From Gymnodinialimonas sp. 57CJ19 (GTDB lineage: Bacteria > Pseudomonadota > Alphaproteobacteria > Rhodobacterales > Rhodobacteraceae), in contig NZ_CP151587.1 in assembly GCF_038396845.1 (NCBI RefSeq), forward strand, positions 2,454,001-2,518,000: a stretch of DNA of 64,000 nucleotides, written 5' to 3'. Shown piece by piece: positions 52,768 through 61,009 of this stretch (position 1 is its first letter; each line of letters starts with the position of its first letter). The translations under genes were made by a program, and so were the position numbers. The notes under the pieces are model-generated. The model did not search any database. It saw only the letters and a program-made list of their open reading frames with translations, and was not told the origin of the DNA.

Positions 52768-53730
52768 TCAAACATCAAGACGCCCCATTCGAACCATCAT
52801 GAACACGCCGATGATGATACCCATAATGCCCGCTGCCAGCAGCTTCTGCCCGCGGGGGTCATAGAACAGTGGCGAAAGGTATTCGGCGTTCAGCACAAAG
52901 ATCACCCCGGCGATGCCGAAGGGCAGGGAGGCGAGGATCATGGCGCTGGCGCGGGCCTCGGACGATAGCGCACGGGCCTTTTGCTTGAGGCGGCGACGAT
53001 CACGCAACTGCTGGGCAAGGTTCTCGATCGTGTCGACCAGATTGCCGCCGGTCTCGGTTTGCAGGGACGTGGCGACGCCGAAGAAATTGGCCTCGGGCGT
53101 GGGCATGCGGGTGGCAAGATCGGTGAAGGTGTCGGCCAGCCCGGTGCCAAGCACCAGCTGTCCGTGGCAGGTCGCAAATTCGGAACGCAGGGGCTCGGGC
53201 GCGTTTTCCACCACGATGCTCAGGCTATCGGCGACGGGGCGGCCCGCTTTCAGGCCGCGGGCGAATACGTCCAGCGCTTCGGGCAGTTGTTGCGTGAACG
53301 CGGTGATCCGGCGGCCGTAGGCGATCTTGAGGATCAAGGACAGGCCCACGGCGGGCAGGGCAATGGCAAGGATCGCGGCAAGGAAGGGAGGATGCCCCAG
53401 ACCAATCGTCAGACCGGCGAAAACGATCAATACGGCAATGCCGACCTGAAAGAGGCATTCAGTGGCCGACAGGCGCAGGCCCGCGCGGGCAATTGCGCGT
53501 TCCAGCCGCGCCAGAACACGGGCCACGCCGTTGCCATTGGCCGCCGCGTGAGCCGTGCCGCGTTTACGGCGCGCAGGGGTATCGGTGCCGGTGATCTGAC
53601 GCGCGGGAAGCGCCCGCTCCAACCGTTCCAAGTGGGCCCGGCGACGACGGTCGAGGGCGATCAACGCCCCCAGAACCACGCCTGCCAGGGCAAGACCACC
53701 CAGAACGAGAAGGATTAGATCAAAGCCCAT
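52768..53730 (-). CDS. tadB: TadB-type inner-membrane platform protein
   Basis: This 320-residue GspF-domain protein has an N-terminal helix (LILLVLGGLALAGVVLGAL) and a basic cytoplasmic part. The core is LPEALDVFARGLKAGRPVADSLSIVVENAPEPLRSEF, followed by MPTPEANFFGVATSLQTETGGNLVDTIENLAQQLRDRR, and it closes with two helices. It pairs with TadC as the platform that transmits ATPase motion to pilin assembly. It starts 3 bases after the tadA stop. Confidence 0.93.
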   Translation of the reverse strand: MGFDLILLVLGGLALAGVVLGALIALDRRRRAHLERLERALPARQITGTDTPARRKRGTAHAAANGNGVARVLARLERAIARAGLRLSATECLFQVGIAVLIVFAGLTIGLGHPPFLAAILAIALPAVGLSLILKIAYGRRITAFTQQLPEALDVFARGLKAGRPVADSLSIVVENAPEPLRSEFATCHGQLVLGTGLADTFTDLATRMPTPEANFFGVATSLQTETGGNLVDTIENLAQQLRDRRRLKQKARALSSEARASAMILASLPFGIAGVIFVLNAEYLSPLFYDPRGQKLLAAGIMGIIIGVFMMVRMGRLDV

Positions 53731-53733
53731 GGA

Positions 53734-55362
53734 TCAGTGCATCCCCAGGATGCGATCCAGATCGTCACCAAGGCCGTATTCGGCGGCACGGGTCGCGAAG
53801 TTGGGGCGGTAGCCCGTGTGCACGAACTGGCCCTGCACCGCATCACGGGTGCTGTCCGCAGAGACGTCGAAGTGGAAGATTTCCTGCAAGGTGATCGCAT
53901 CGCCCGCGAGGCCCGCAATCTCGGAGATCGAGGTGATACGGCGGCGACCATCGCGCATCCGGCTGACCTGCACGATCAGGTGCACGGCATCGGACAGCTG
54001 CTTGCGCACGACGTTGCCACCGGGGGCGAAGCCCGCCAATGCAGCCATGCTCTCCACACGGGTCAGTGCCTCGCGTGGGGAGTTGGCGTGCAGGGTCGAC
54101 ATGGACCCATCGTGGCCCGTGTTCATGGCTTGCAGAAGGTCCAGCACTTCGTCGCCCCGGATCTCGCCGATGATAATGCGATCAGGGCGCATCCGCAGAG
54201 AGTTGCGCACCAGCGTCCGTGTCGTCACTTCGCCGTTGCCCTCAATGGAGGGGGGACGGGTCTCGAACCGGACAACATGGGGCTGTTGCAGGCGCAGTTC
54301 AGCGGCGTCTTCGATGGTGACGATCCGCTCATCGGCTGGGATGAACTCGGACATGGCGTTCATCAGGGTGGTTTTACCCGAGCCGGTGCCGCCGGAAATC
54401 AGAATGTTGAGGCGCAGCAAAGACGCGAGCCCCAGAAAGCCCGCCATCTGCGACGACAAAGATCCGCCCTCGACCAGAGCGTTGAACTTTACGGCGCGAT
54501 TGGGGAATTTACGGATGGTGATCGTGGGGCCATCAATCGCCAAGGGCGGAATAGCCACGTTTACCCGGCTGCCATCGGCCAGACGCGCATCTACCATGGG
54601 TTGCGCTTCATCAATACGACGGCCCACGTCGGCCACGATACGGGTTGCGACGCCCAGAACATGGGCGTTGTCGCGAAAGCGCACGTTGGTCAGCGTCAGC
54701 TTGCCACCGCGTTCCACATAGACCTGATCGGGACCGTTCACCATGATGTCGGTGATGCTCTCATCGGCCAAAAGCGCCTCGAGCGGGCCGAGACCAAGCA
54801 TGTCCGACAGGATCGTGCCCACAAGGTCGGCGATCTCGGTGCCGTTGAGTTGCAGCTTACGCTCGGATGACAGTTCGGAAATCGCAACGCGGATGTTTTC
54901 TTCTTGTACCCGGCGGCTCAGCACGGCGAGTTCGGCGAAATCCATGCGCTTGGACAGGGCCAGCGTGATTTCATTGGCCATGCGCAGGCGGGCCAATGTC
55001 TCTTCCGAGTTGCCTTGGAACGCTGCGGAAGGAGCCGATGCAGGGGCCGCAAACGACGGGGCCGCCGGCTTGGGAGCGGCGGCAGAAGGGGAAGCTGGTG
55101 GCACCGTCAGGCCCGTCTTGGCAGGAGCGGGGGCGGTGAAATCATCAGCGGTATCATCTTCGGCCAAGATCGCGGCTGCCTGGGTCAGGATTTGCCGCTG
55201 AAGGCTCATCGGCCAAGGGTGGCCGCTGTCCTCGACCACGAAGGTGATCGCGGCATTGGCGCGCTCCGTTGCTGACAGGCCGGCGGCATCAATACGACGG
55301 GCAAGGCTCAGGACTTGGTCCAGCGCCTCCCGCAGGGAGGGTTGTTCAATGTGAAGGGTCAT
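53734..55362 (-). CDS. tadA: TadA/CpaF-type secretion ATPase with extended N-terminus
   Basis: This is a 542-residue ATPase. Residues about 1-80 form a helical domain, and 85-115 a Pro/Ala/Ser linker. The CpaF N-terminal domain follows with GLGPLEALLADESITDIMVNGPDQVYVERGGKL. Walker A is GGTGSGKTTLMNAM (about residue 323), and the His/Asp box region is DRIIIGEIRGDEVLDLLQAMNTGHDGSMSTLHANS. It powers Flp pilus assembly. The N-terminal extension is longer than in many TadA proteins, and its role is unknown. It overlaps tadZ by 4 bases. Confidence 0.94.
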   Translation of the reverse strand: MTLHIEQPSLREALDQVLSLARRIDAAGLSATERANAAITFVVEDSGHPWPMSLQRQILTQAAAILAEDDTADDFTAPAPAKTGLTVPPASPSAAAPKPAAPSFAAPASAPSAAFQGNSEETLARLRMANEITLALSKRMDFAELAVLSRRVQEENIRVAISELSSERKLQLNGTEIADLVGTILSDMLGLGPLEALLADESITDIMVNGPDQVYVERGGKLTLTNVRFRDNAHVLGVATRIVADVGRRIDEAQPMVDARLADGSRVNVAIPPLAIDGPTITIRKFPNRAVKFNALVEGGSLSSQMAGFLGLASLLRLNILISGGTGSGKTTLMNAMSEFIPADERIVTIEDAAELRLQQPHVVRFETRPPSIEGNGEVTTRTLVRNSLRMRPDRIIIGEIRGDEVLDLLQAMNTGHDGSMSTLHANSPREALTRVESMAALAGFAPGGNVVRKQLSDAVHLIVQVSRMRDGRRRITSISEIAGLAGDAITLQEIFHFDVSADSTRDAVQGQFVHTGYRPNFATRAAEYGLGDDLDRILGMH

Positions 55363-56600
55363 CCCTTCACCCGCTTCAGAAAGCCGCGACGCGGCGCGGC
55401 GGCGTCAGGCTCCTTGGCCTTTACGGGCTTGGAGATGTCGTCCCAAAGGGCTTGGGCGACCTTGCCGTAGGGGCTGCGGGGTTGGCGCGCCACCAGGGGC
55501 ACCCCGGCGCGGTGGGCGCGCATGATAGCGGCGTCCGAGCGGGGCAGGGTGTGGCGAAGGTCGGCCTTCAGAGCCTTGGACATGTCTTTCGCCGACAGGC
55601 CCGCATCGCGGCGCAGCTCGGTCAGGACCGGCACGACGGTCAGCTCTGGCGCGGCCTCTTTCAGCGCGTCCAGCATTCGCACTGCGGCGTGAACGCCAGA
55701 GTAGCCGCCGGGCATCACAACGACGAGGCGGTCCAACGTTTCCAACAGCGCGGGTTTGCGCAGAAGCAGGTCGCGCGGCGCATCCAGAATGGTGGCCTCA
55801 AAGTGCTTGGACAGGGTTGGGATCAGGTGGGTCATGCCGTCAATGGCGCGGGTATCATCGCCGCCGTGATGCAAATGGGCCGAGTAGATCGACAGCTTCG
55901 GCGTCATCTGATCCATGGAAGCAGTCAGAAAGGTCTCATCCACTCGGTTCGGGGCGGAAAGCGCCTCTAGCAGACCGGGGGTGGGGTTGCGGTTCAGGTC
56001 ACAAGCGGCGGAACCGAAATGCAGGTCGCCATCCACCAGTGCCGTATTGCGTACCGCATTTTTCCTGGTGGAGGAGATGTAAGCGAGGTTCTGCGCCAGA
56101 AGGCTGGCACCGACGCCGCCGTTGCTGCCGGTCACGCCAATGCGCAGGGCCGGGCTCGCATCTGGCACCACGGTAAGTTCGGGCGCAGCAGTGGGGGTGT
56201 TGGCAGGAGCGCGGCTCAGCGACTCGATGATATCGGCAGAGCTTACGGGAAACGGGAAGTAATCCACCGCCCCCGCAGCGACAATGGCGCGGTAGGTGGA
56301 GATATCTGTTTGCTCGCCAAACACCACGACACGGGCGCCAGAGCGACGAATTTCAGCAACGCTTTCACAAGCGGTGGACAGGGGCAGGTTGCCGATTTCT
56401 GTCAGCAAGATATGGGACGCTTTTGATGGATCGGCGACACGGGCCGCACCGCTTACGCCACCGCCATACAACTCTGGCTCATTGCTGCCGATGTTGGCAG
56501 CGAAGTCCCGGACGACCGCCGCACCCTGTTCGGTGCAGACATAGGCGGTAACGGGGCTTTCAACGGGAGCAGTTGCAACGGGTTGGACGAGCGACGGCAT
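55359..56600 (-). CDS. tadZ: TadZ/CpaE-type polar localisation protein
   Basis: This 413-residue protein has an N-terminal receiver-like domain (GARVVVFGEQTDISTYRAIVAAGAVDYFPFP) and a C-terminal MinD-like domain. The deviant Walker A loop reads GVTGSNGGVGASLLAQNLAY, so the usual Lys of GGVGKT is Ala. It places the Tad machine at the pole in Caulobacter. ATG 56600 was chosen because AGGAGG lies directly before it; upstream codons overlap the flp region. A hairpin lies between flp and this gene. Confidence 0.88.
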   Translation of the reverse strand: MPSLVQPVATAPVESPVTAYVCTEQGAAVVRDFAANIGSNEPELYGGGVSGAARVADPSKASHILLTEIGNLPLSTACESVAEIRRSGARVVVFGEQTDISTYRAIVAAGAVDYFPFPVSSADIIESLSRAPANTPTAAPELTVVPDASPALRIGVTGSNGGVGASLLAQNLAYISSTRKNAVRNTALVDGDLHFGSAACDLNRNPTPGLLEALSAPNRVDETFLTASMDQMTPKLSIYSAHLHHGGDDTRAIDGMTHLIPTLSKHFEATILDAPRDLLLRKPALLETLDRLVVVMPGGYSGVHAAVRMLDALKEAAPELTVVPVLTELRRDAGLSAKDMSKALKADLRHTLPRSDAAIMRAHRAGVPLVARQPRSPYGKVAQALWDDISKPVKAKEPDAAAPRRGFLKRVKG

Positions 56601-56632
56601 GGATGCCTCCTGGGGGGAAAGGGAAAAAGGGA

Positions 56633-56671
56633 CGCGCGGAAGGCCCAATACACGGGCGGACCTTCCGCGTG
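56633..56671 (-). other. Intercistronic hairpin between flp and tadZ
   Basis: A 9-bp perfect stem CGCGGAAGG / CCTTCCGCG (56635-56643 and 56661-56669), extended by a G-T and a C-G pair, has an inner CCC/GGG pairing. It follows the pilin gene and could protect its message or limit read-through to the machinery genes. Confidence 0.65.
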
Positions 56672-56703
56672 CCACACGGGGTAGTTGGGTGGCTTGGGAG
56701 GTA

Positions 56704-56943
56704 TTACAAGCCGGGGTCGGCGGGGCTGCAGCCTGTACCTGTGACTTCCTCGCCAGCGTTCGCTTGTTGCATGGAGCATGCAACAGTATCAAAGCCGGAT
56801 TCCGTCTCGGTGCCCAATGTGGCAACGGAACCAACGATCACGGCGGCGATTAGGGCGGCGAAGAGGCCGTATTCAATCGCGGTGGCGCCGCTTTCGTCTT
56901 TGGCGAAGGAAGTGAGGGGCGAGAAGTTAAAGATACGTGTCAT
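56704..56943 (-). CDS. flp: Flp-type IVb major pilin
   Basis: This is a 79-residue prepilin. The peptidase site is Gly19|Ala20, with mature residues ATAIEYGLFAALIAAVIVG. Glu at +5 and Tyr at +6 are the Flp hallmark. The tail (residues 50-79) is longer than in most Flp pilins and has Cys56 and Cys72, which could form a disulfide loop as in other pilins. AGGAG precedes the ATG. It is the first gene of the tad cluster and is separated from tadZ by 103 bases with a hairpin. Confidence 0.93.
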   Translation of the reverse strand: MTRIFNFSPLTSFAKDESGATAIEYGLFAALIAAVIVGSVATLGTETESGFDTVACSMQQANAGEEVTGTGCSPADPGL

Positions 56944-57339
56944 TGGGGTAGCTCCTAGTTGGGTGATTACGTGGCATGACCAGTTGGCCGCCGATGACCC
57001 ATTAATGACCCAAGCGCTGAAAAGTAGATATCCGTCGACGGGGGCAATCAGCTACGACCAGACCTAGGGATTACGGGCGTACGACCATGGTATGAAAGCC
57101 AAAATATTCCATTAAAATAAGTAACTTAACTATGTTGCTCGTTGGCGTTTTGCAGCTGTATACCTGTGTGAAAAGCGGGCACAAAAACGCCAGATTTAGG
57201 CCCGCTTCCCTCCGCATTTCGCGGAGGTTTCGCGGGCTCATTTCTCACCCACCAATCTTGAGATTCGCGTTGAATTCCCGGCTACGAAATCCTCGCCTTC
57301 ACCCGTGCCCTCAAAGGGGCGTAGCGCGGTTGTCCTCGA
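56944..57339. other. Intergenic region upstream of flp with one large stem-loop
   Basis: This region holds no credible gene. It carries the flp promoter and a two-tier hairpin at 57200-57237 (GCCCGC with GCGGGC outside, CCTCCGC with GCGGAGG inside). The hairpin is a likely terminator for the leftward sterol-desaturase-like gene, whose stop is 57340. The sequence near 57100 is AT-rich and may hold promoter elements. Confidence 0.45.
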
Positions 57340-58320
57340 TTACGACCCCATCAGCTGCTTGCGGCGCTCTTTCATCCGCGCGTCCGCTGCAGCTGTTCCG
57401 TCGTGGAACGATCCGAAAAACTTGTCCCAAGGGATTTCAAGCGAGCCGTAGTTACACTCAAAATATCGGTGATGCATTTGGTGGTGGAACGTGCCCAAGG
57501 CCAGTCGGTTCTTGTCCTTTACCACTAAGCCCTCGAACCCCGTGTGGGTCGTTGCGGCGGTCAGGGCGTAATATTGCAGGTGGAAGAGGATGTGGACGGG
57601 ATGGGCCGCCACAACCCAGTGGATCAGGACCGAGCCCAGGAAGATTACATGCTCGACCGGGTGCATCGAAAGACCCGACCAAGGCCCGACGTTGATGTTG
57701 CGATGGTGGAGGGCATGGACGTGTTTGTAGAAGAACGGGACGTGCAGAAGGCGGTGGATCCAGTAGAAATAGAAGCTCTCCCACACGGGGATGGCAAGGA
57801 ACAGCGCCACAAACCACACCGGATGCGCGGCCCACGTCAGCATGGGCGCATAGCCATTGGCCAGCGCCCAGAACATCAGCACCTCGTAGGCGGTCCAGAT
57901 TGTGACGCCACTGGCGAGGCTCCAGAACATGTTGTCGCGGATTTGGCCGCCCAGGGTGAACTGGCGCCCGTTCTTCATCAAGGGGCGGGGGTCATAGCGC
58001 AGGCGTTTGCCTTGTTTGGTGAAGGTATAGAAGTAGAGGTGCAAACCGCCCGCCACGGCGATCATCAACACAAGGTTGCGCACATACATCGAGGCGATCC
58101 ATCCAATGGCGAAGGTTTGGGTTTCTGCCAGAGGCGGTTGAAACCAGTAGAACGACACGAAGGCGATACCGACGATGATCAGCTTTTCGGTAATCAGGAA
58201 CCAGGCGTTCCAGACCCAAGCCAGCATATCCATCGGACGCGGGGGCCAGCTGAAGAAGGGCGACACCTTCAGCGGTACATCGGGCACATGGTTCCAACCT
58301 TTCAGGGGGGCGTCGTCCAT
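57340..58320 (-). CDS. Sterol desaturase / fatty acid hydroxylase family membrane protein
   Basis: This is a 326-residue protein with about five membrane helices and the family's histidine clusters: HRLLH, HVHALHHRN and HHQMHHRY. These cage a di-iron centre for hydroxylation of lipid or sterol-like substrates. It is likely an inner-membrane hydroxylase acting on fatty acids, carotenoids or choline lipids. It is divergent from a LysR regulator with a 107-base gap, which probably controls it. Confidence 0.9.
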   Translation of the reverse strand: MDDAPLKGWNHVPDVPLKVSPFFSWPPRPMDMLAWVWNAWFLITEKLIIVGIAFVSFYWFQPPLAETQTFAIGWIASMYVRNLVLMIAVAGGLHLYFYTFTKQGKRLRYDPRPLMKNGRQFTLGGQIRDNMFWSLASGVTIWTAYEVLMFWALANGYAPMLTWAAHPVWFVALFLAIPVWESFYFYWIHRLLHVPFFYKHVHALHHRNINVGPWSGLSMHPVEHVIFLGSVLIHWVVAAHPVHILFHLQYYALTAATTHTGFEGLVVKDKNRLALGTFHHQMHHRYFECNYGSLEIPWDKFFGSFHDGTAAADARMKERRKQLMGS

Positions 58321-58427
58321 GGGGATACCTTTATTGTCTGGGCAGGGCTGGGGGTACTCTGCCGACGTTCTCTTGCTGTGAAAAACAGTTTATAAGCGCC
58401 ATTAACGTCTGAATTTCCGAGGTGGCG

Positions 58428-59363
58428 ATGACCGTAACGCTCAAAGCGATGTCTTATTTCACCACCGCCGTGCGCCATGGGAACATCGCAAAGGCGGCCG
58501 AAGTGCTGCATATCGCGCCGTCGGCAGTGGCCACGGCAATAGATCAGGTGGAGGCGGCCTTTGATCTGACCCTTGTGACACGGCAGCGCTCAAGGGGGAT
58601 ACAGGCCAACGCCAGCGGCCGCCTTGTGGCGCAGAAGCTGGAGAGGTTGCTAGAGGACTACCGCGCCACGATGGCAGAAGGCGCGGACCTGAAGCAATCG
58701 CTGAGTGGCGCCTTGCGCGTCGGCTATTACGCCCCCATTGCGCCAGCGTTTCTGCCCCCGATCCTTGCGTCGCTGGTCCCCCGGGGGCACGACGTCACGG
58801 TGCATCTGGAGGAATGTGACAACGATACGGCACAAGACGGTCTGCTGAACGGCACCTTTGATGTGATCTTGTTTGTCAGCGAAGGGGCGCGGCCTACGGT
58901 TCAATTCGATCCGCTCCTTAAAGCGCCCGCATATTGTCTTGTGCCCGAGGACCATCCCTTGGCGCGGCAACCAAGCGTCACCATGGCTGACATCGCACGG
59001 GAGCCTTTGGTTGTGCTCAACCGCCCCGTTGCGGGCGATTATTATCGAAGTCTGTTCGACACCCACGCCAAGGGGGCCGGAGTTGCGGCCTATGCCTCCT
59101 CGACCGAGATGGTGCGCGCGCTGGTGGCCGAGGGGCAGGGCTGCGCGGTCCTGAATATGAAGCCGCTCACCGATGTAACATATAGTGGCGGCCGCGTGGT
59201 GACCCTTCCGATTGCCGATCCCGTGCCGCCGCTGACCCTTGCGATTGGCTATGACAAGTCACGCCCGCGCCGGTTGGTGCAGCACTTTGTTGACGGGTGC
59301 CGTACCTATTTCGCTACGGCAGACACAGGTCATCGTTATATTGTAGAGCCGAGCGGCGACTAG
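58428..59363 (+). CDS. LysR-family regulator divergent from sterol-desaturase-like gene
   Basis: This is a 311-residue regulator. The HTH is MSYFTTAVRHGNIAKAAEVLHIAPSAVATAIDQVEAAFDLTLVTRQRS, followed by a periplasmic-binding-like effector domain (GALRVGYYAPIAPAFLPPILASLVPRGHDVTVHLEE). ATG 58428 has GAGGTG at normal spacing and is preferred to the GTG two codons before. Its neighbour is the obvious target. The effector is unknown. The stop overlaps the convergent DeoR gene by 4 bases. Confidence 0.9.
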   Translation: MTVTLKAMSYFTTAVRHGNIAKAAEVLHIAPSAVATAIDQVEAAFDLTLVTRQRSRGIQANASGRLVAQKLERLLEDYRATMAEGADLKQSLSGALRVGYYAPIAPAFLPPILASLVPRGHDVTVHLEECDNDTAQDGLLNGTFDVILFVSEGARPTVQFDPLLKAPAYCLVPEDHPLARQPSVTMADIAREPLVVLNRPVAGDYYRSLFDTHAKGAGVAAYASSTEMVRALVAEGQGCAVLNMKPLTDVTYSGGRVVTLPIADPVPPLTLAIGYDKSRPRRLVQHFVDGCRTYFATADTGHRYIVEPSGD

Positions 59364-60124
59364 CCCGAGTTGTTGTGAACGCTCACGCCCCATTGGTCGC
59401 AATACTGGGCAAGAGGCGGGGCAAGGGGGGCATCGGTGAAAAAGCCGTCCACATCTTGAAGAGAGCAGATGCGGGCCGGGGCGGTGCGGTCGAACTTTGA
59501 CGCATCGGCCACCAGAAACGTTTTACGCGACCGCGCGACGATGGCTTGGCTCACGCCGACCTCTTGCACGTCGAAATCCAGCACGTCGCCGTCCAGATCC
59601 AGCGCCGAGCAGCCGATCACGGCGTAATCGAGTTTGAACGTATTGATCGTGTCCACCGCCTGCGGCCCGATCAACCCGCCATCGGCCCGGCGCAGGGTGC
59701 CGCCAGTGACGACAATCTCGATGGCGGGGCTTTGGGACAGGATATTGGCGATGTTGAGGTTGTTGGTGACCACCAGAAGGTTCTCATGGCGACGCAGACG
59801 TTCGGCCACGGCCTCGGTACTGGTGCCGATGTTCAGAAAGACCGAGCAATCGTTGGGAATCTGCTGGGCGCAGGCTTGGGCGATCTTCGCCTTCGCTTCG
59901 GCTTGCAGACCGCGGCGTTCTTCATAGGCGTAGTTGTGGGTGCCCGAGGCCGGCATCGCGCCGCCGTGGACCCGGTTGAGAAAGCCCGCGTGATCCAACT
60001 CGGTCAGGTCACGGCGAATGGTTTGTACCGTCACCGCAAAATGCGCGGCCAAGCCGTCGACGGTTACCTTGCCGTCGCGGTTGGCGATTTCCAGAATTTC
60101 GGCCTGTCGAAAACCAAGGGGCAT
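59360..60124 (-). CDS. glpR: DeoR-family repressor (GlpR-type)
   Basis: This 254-residue protein has an N-terminal DeoR HTH (RQAEILEIANRDGKVTVDGLAAHFAVTVQTIRRDLTELDHAGFLNRVHGGAM), followed by a sugar-phosphate isomerase-like sensor (DCSVFLNIGTSTEAVAERL). It ends with a DeoR C-terminal core. AGGA at normal spacing favours ATG 60124, though 60133 is possible. It resembles GlpR and would sense glycerol-3-phosphate. It is divergent from mgsA and close to the ugp genes, whose product imports glycerol-3-phosphate. Confidence 0.85.
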   Translation of the reverse strand: MPLGFRQAEILEIANRDGKVTVDGLAAHFAVTVQTIRRDLTELDHAGFLNRVHGGAMPASGTHNYAYEERRGLQAEAKAKIAQACAQQIPNDCSVFLNIGTSTEAVAERLRRHENLLVVTNNLNIANILSQSPAIEIVVTGGTLRRADGGLIGPQAVDTINTFKLDYAVIGCSALDLDGDVLDFDVQEVGVSQAIVARSRKTFLVADASKFDRTAPARICSLQDVDGFFTDAPLAPPLAQYCDQWGVSVHNNSG

Positions 60125-60261
60125 GGGGGTCATCCTATCGGGTGCGGCTGGACGGTAGCGCGTATGGGCGCAGAACAAAACGGCCGCAAGCCATGGCGCG
60201 GCAACCCGCGTGACGTGATGGGGCAGGTGCGCTATGGCAAGATGAACCTGCGGAGAGCCCC

Positions 60262-60633
60262 ATGACCACGATTGCCCTTGTTGCCCACGATCAGAAGAAA
60301 GATGCCCTTGTCGCCTGGGCCAAGGCCCACGAGGCTGTGCTAACGGGGCACACGTTATTTGCGACGGGCACAACCGGGGGGCGCTTGCAGACGGAAACGG
60401 ATCTTGCGGTGACGCCGGTGAAGTCAGGCCCCTTGGGCGGTGACGCACAATTGGGCGCGATGATTGCCGAAGGAAAGCTGCCGGTTCTGGTGTTCTTCAT
60501 CGACCCGCTTTCGGCGATGCCCCACGATGTTGATGTTAAGTCGCTGATCCGTCTAGCGATTCTCTATGATACGCTTCTGGCGGTTAACGAAGAGACGGCG
60601 ACAGCGGTCATGAAATCTCTTTCCGTAGCGTAA
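60262..60633 (+). CDS. mgsA: Methylglyoxal synthase
   Basis: This 123-residue enzyme turns dihydroxyacetone phosphate into methylglyoxal and phosphate. Seen are [59 protein letters not shown] with the catalytic Asp, and [17 protein letters not shown]. It is shorter than the E. coli enzyme (152) because it lacks the C-terminal extension. It lies beside GlpR and Ugp genes. All three relate to triose-phosphate supply, and mgsA may relieve excess DHAP after glycerol-3-phosphate import. Confidence 0.93.
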   Translation: MTTIALVAHDQKKDALVAWAKAHEAVLTGHTLFATGTTGGRLQTETDLAVTPVKSGPLGGDAQLGAMIAEGKLPVLVFFIDPLSAMPHDVDVKSLIRLAILYDTLLAVNEETATAVMKSLSVA

Positions 60634-61009
60634 TGGAATTTTTTTAATTCGGCGGCGAAAATCGTCTGCAACCTCGCGATTGCTGCGTGTCGGCGGGGGG
60701 CAGGGCACCCCAAATCCCTTTTGTAACAGGAATATGACAGCCCTTTGCGGCGGGTGTCACATAGCCGTCATGGGCAGGGTCTAGTGAGCCCCCACCAGGG
60801 GGCAGAAGATGCCGGGCCGAGGTCTCGGTTCGTAAACGTTTGCACTCTTCCGATCTGCGTGTAGGCTTCGGCTTCGCGGTGATCCGGGGGGAGGACGCGT
60901 CTTCTAATATGCGACCCGGTAACAAATCAGCTCGCCTCGGTATGGACCGAGGGGAAGTCACGCGACACTTGCGGCCCAAAATGCGGTCGCGTCACGATGG
61001 GAGAGACAA
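60634..61009. other. Promoter region of ugpBAE
   Basis: This 376-base stretch has no gene. Besides the Pho boxes it has the small hairpin GCCCCC-ACCA-GGGGGC around 60789-60804. Short frames in the region lack ribosome sites. Confidence 0.5.
60723..60771 (+). promoter_or_regulatory. Two inverted candidate Pho boxes upstream of ugpB
   Basis: GTAACAG-GAAT-ATGACAG (60723-60740) reads CTGTCAT-N4-CTGTTAC on the other strand, nearly the PhoB consensus direct repeat. GTGTCAC-ATAG-CCGTCAT (60754-60771) is a weaker copy on the plus strand, facing ugpB. ugp operons are PhoB-regulated in other bacteria. A TCTAGT-like -10 lies about 9 bases beyond the second box. Confidence 0.7.
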
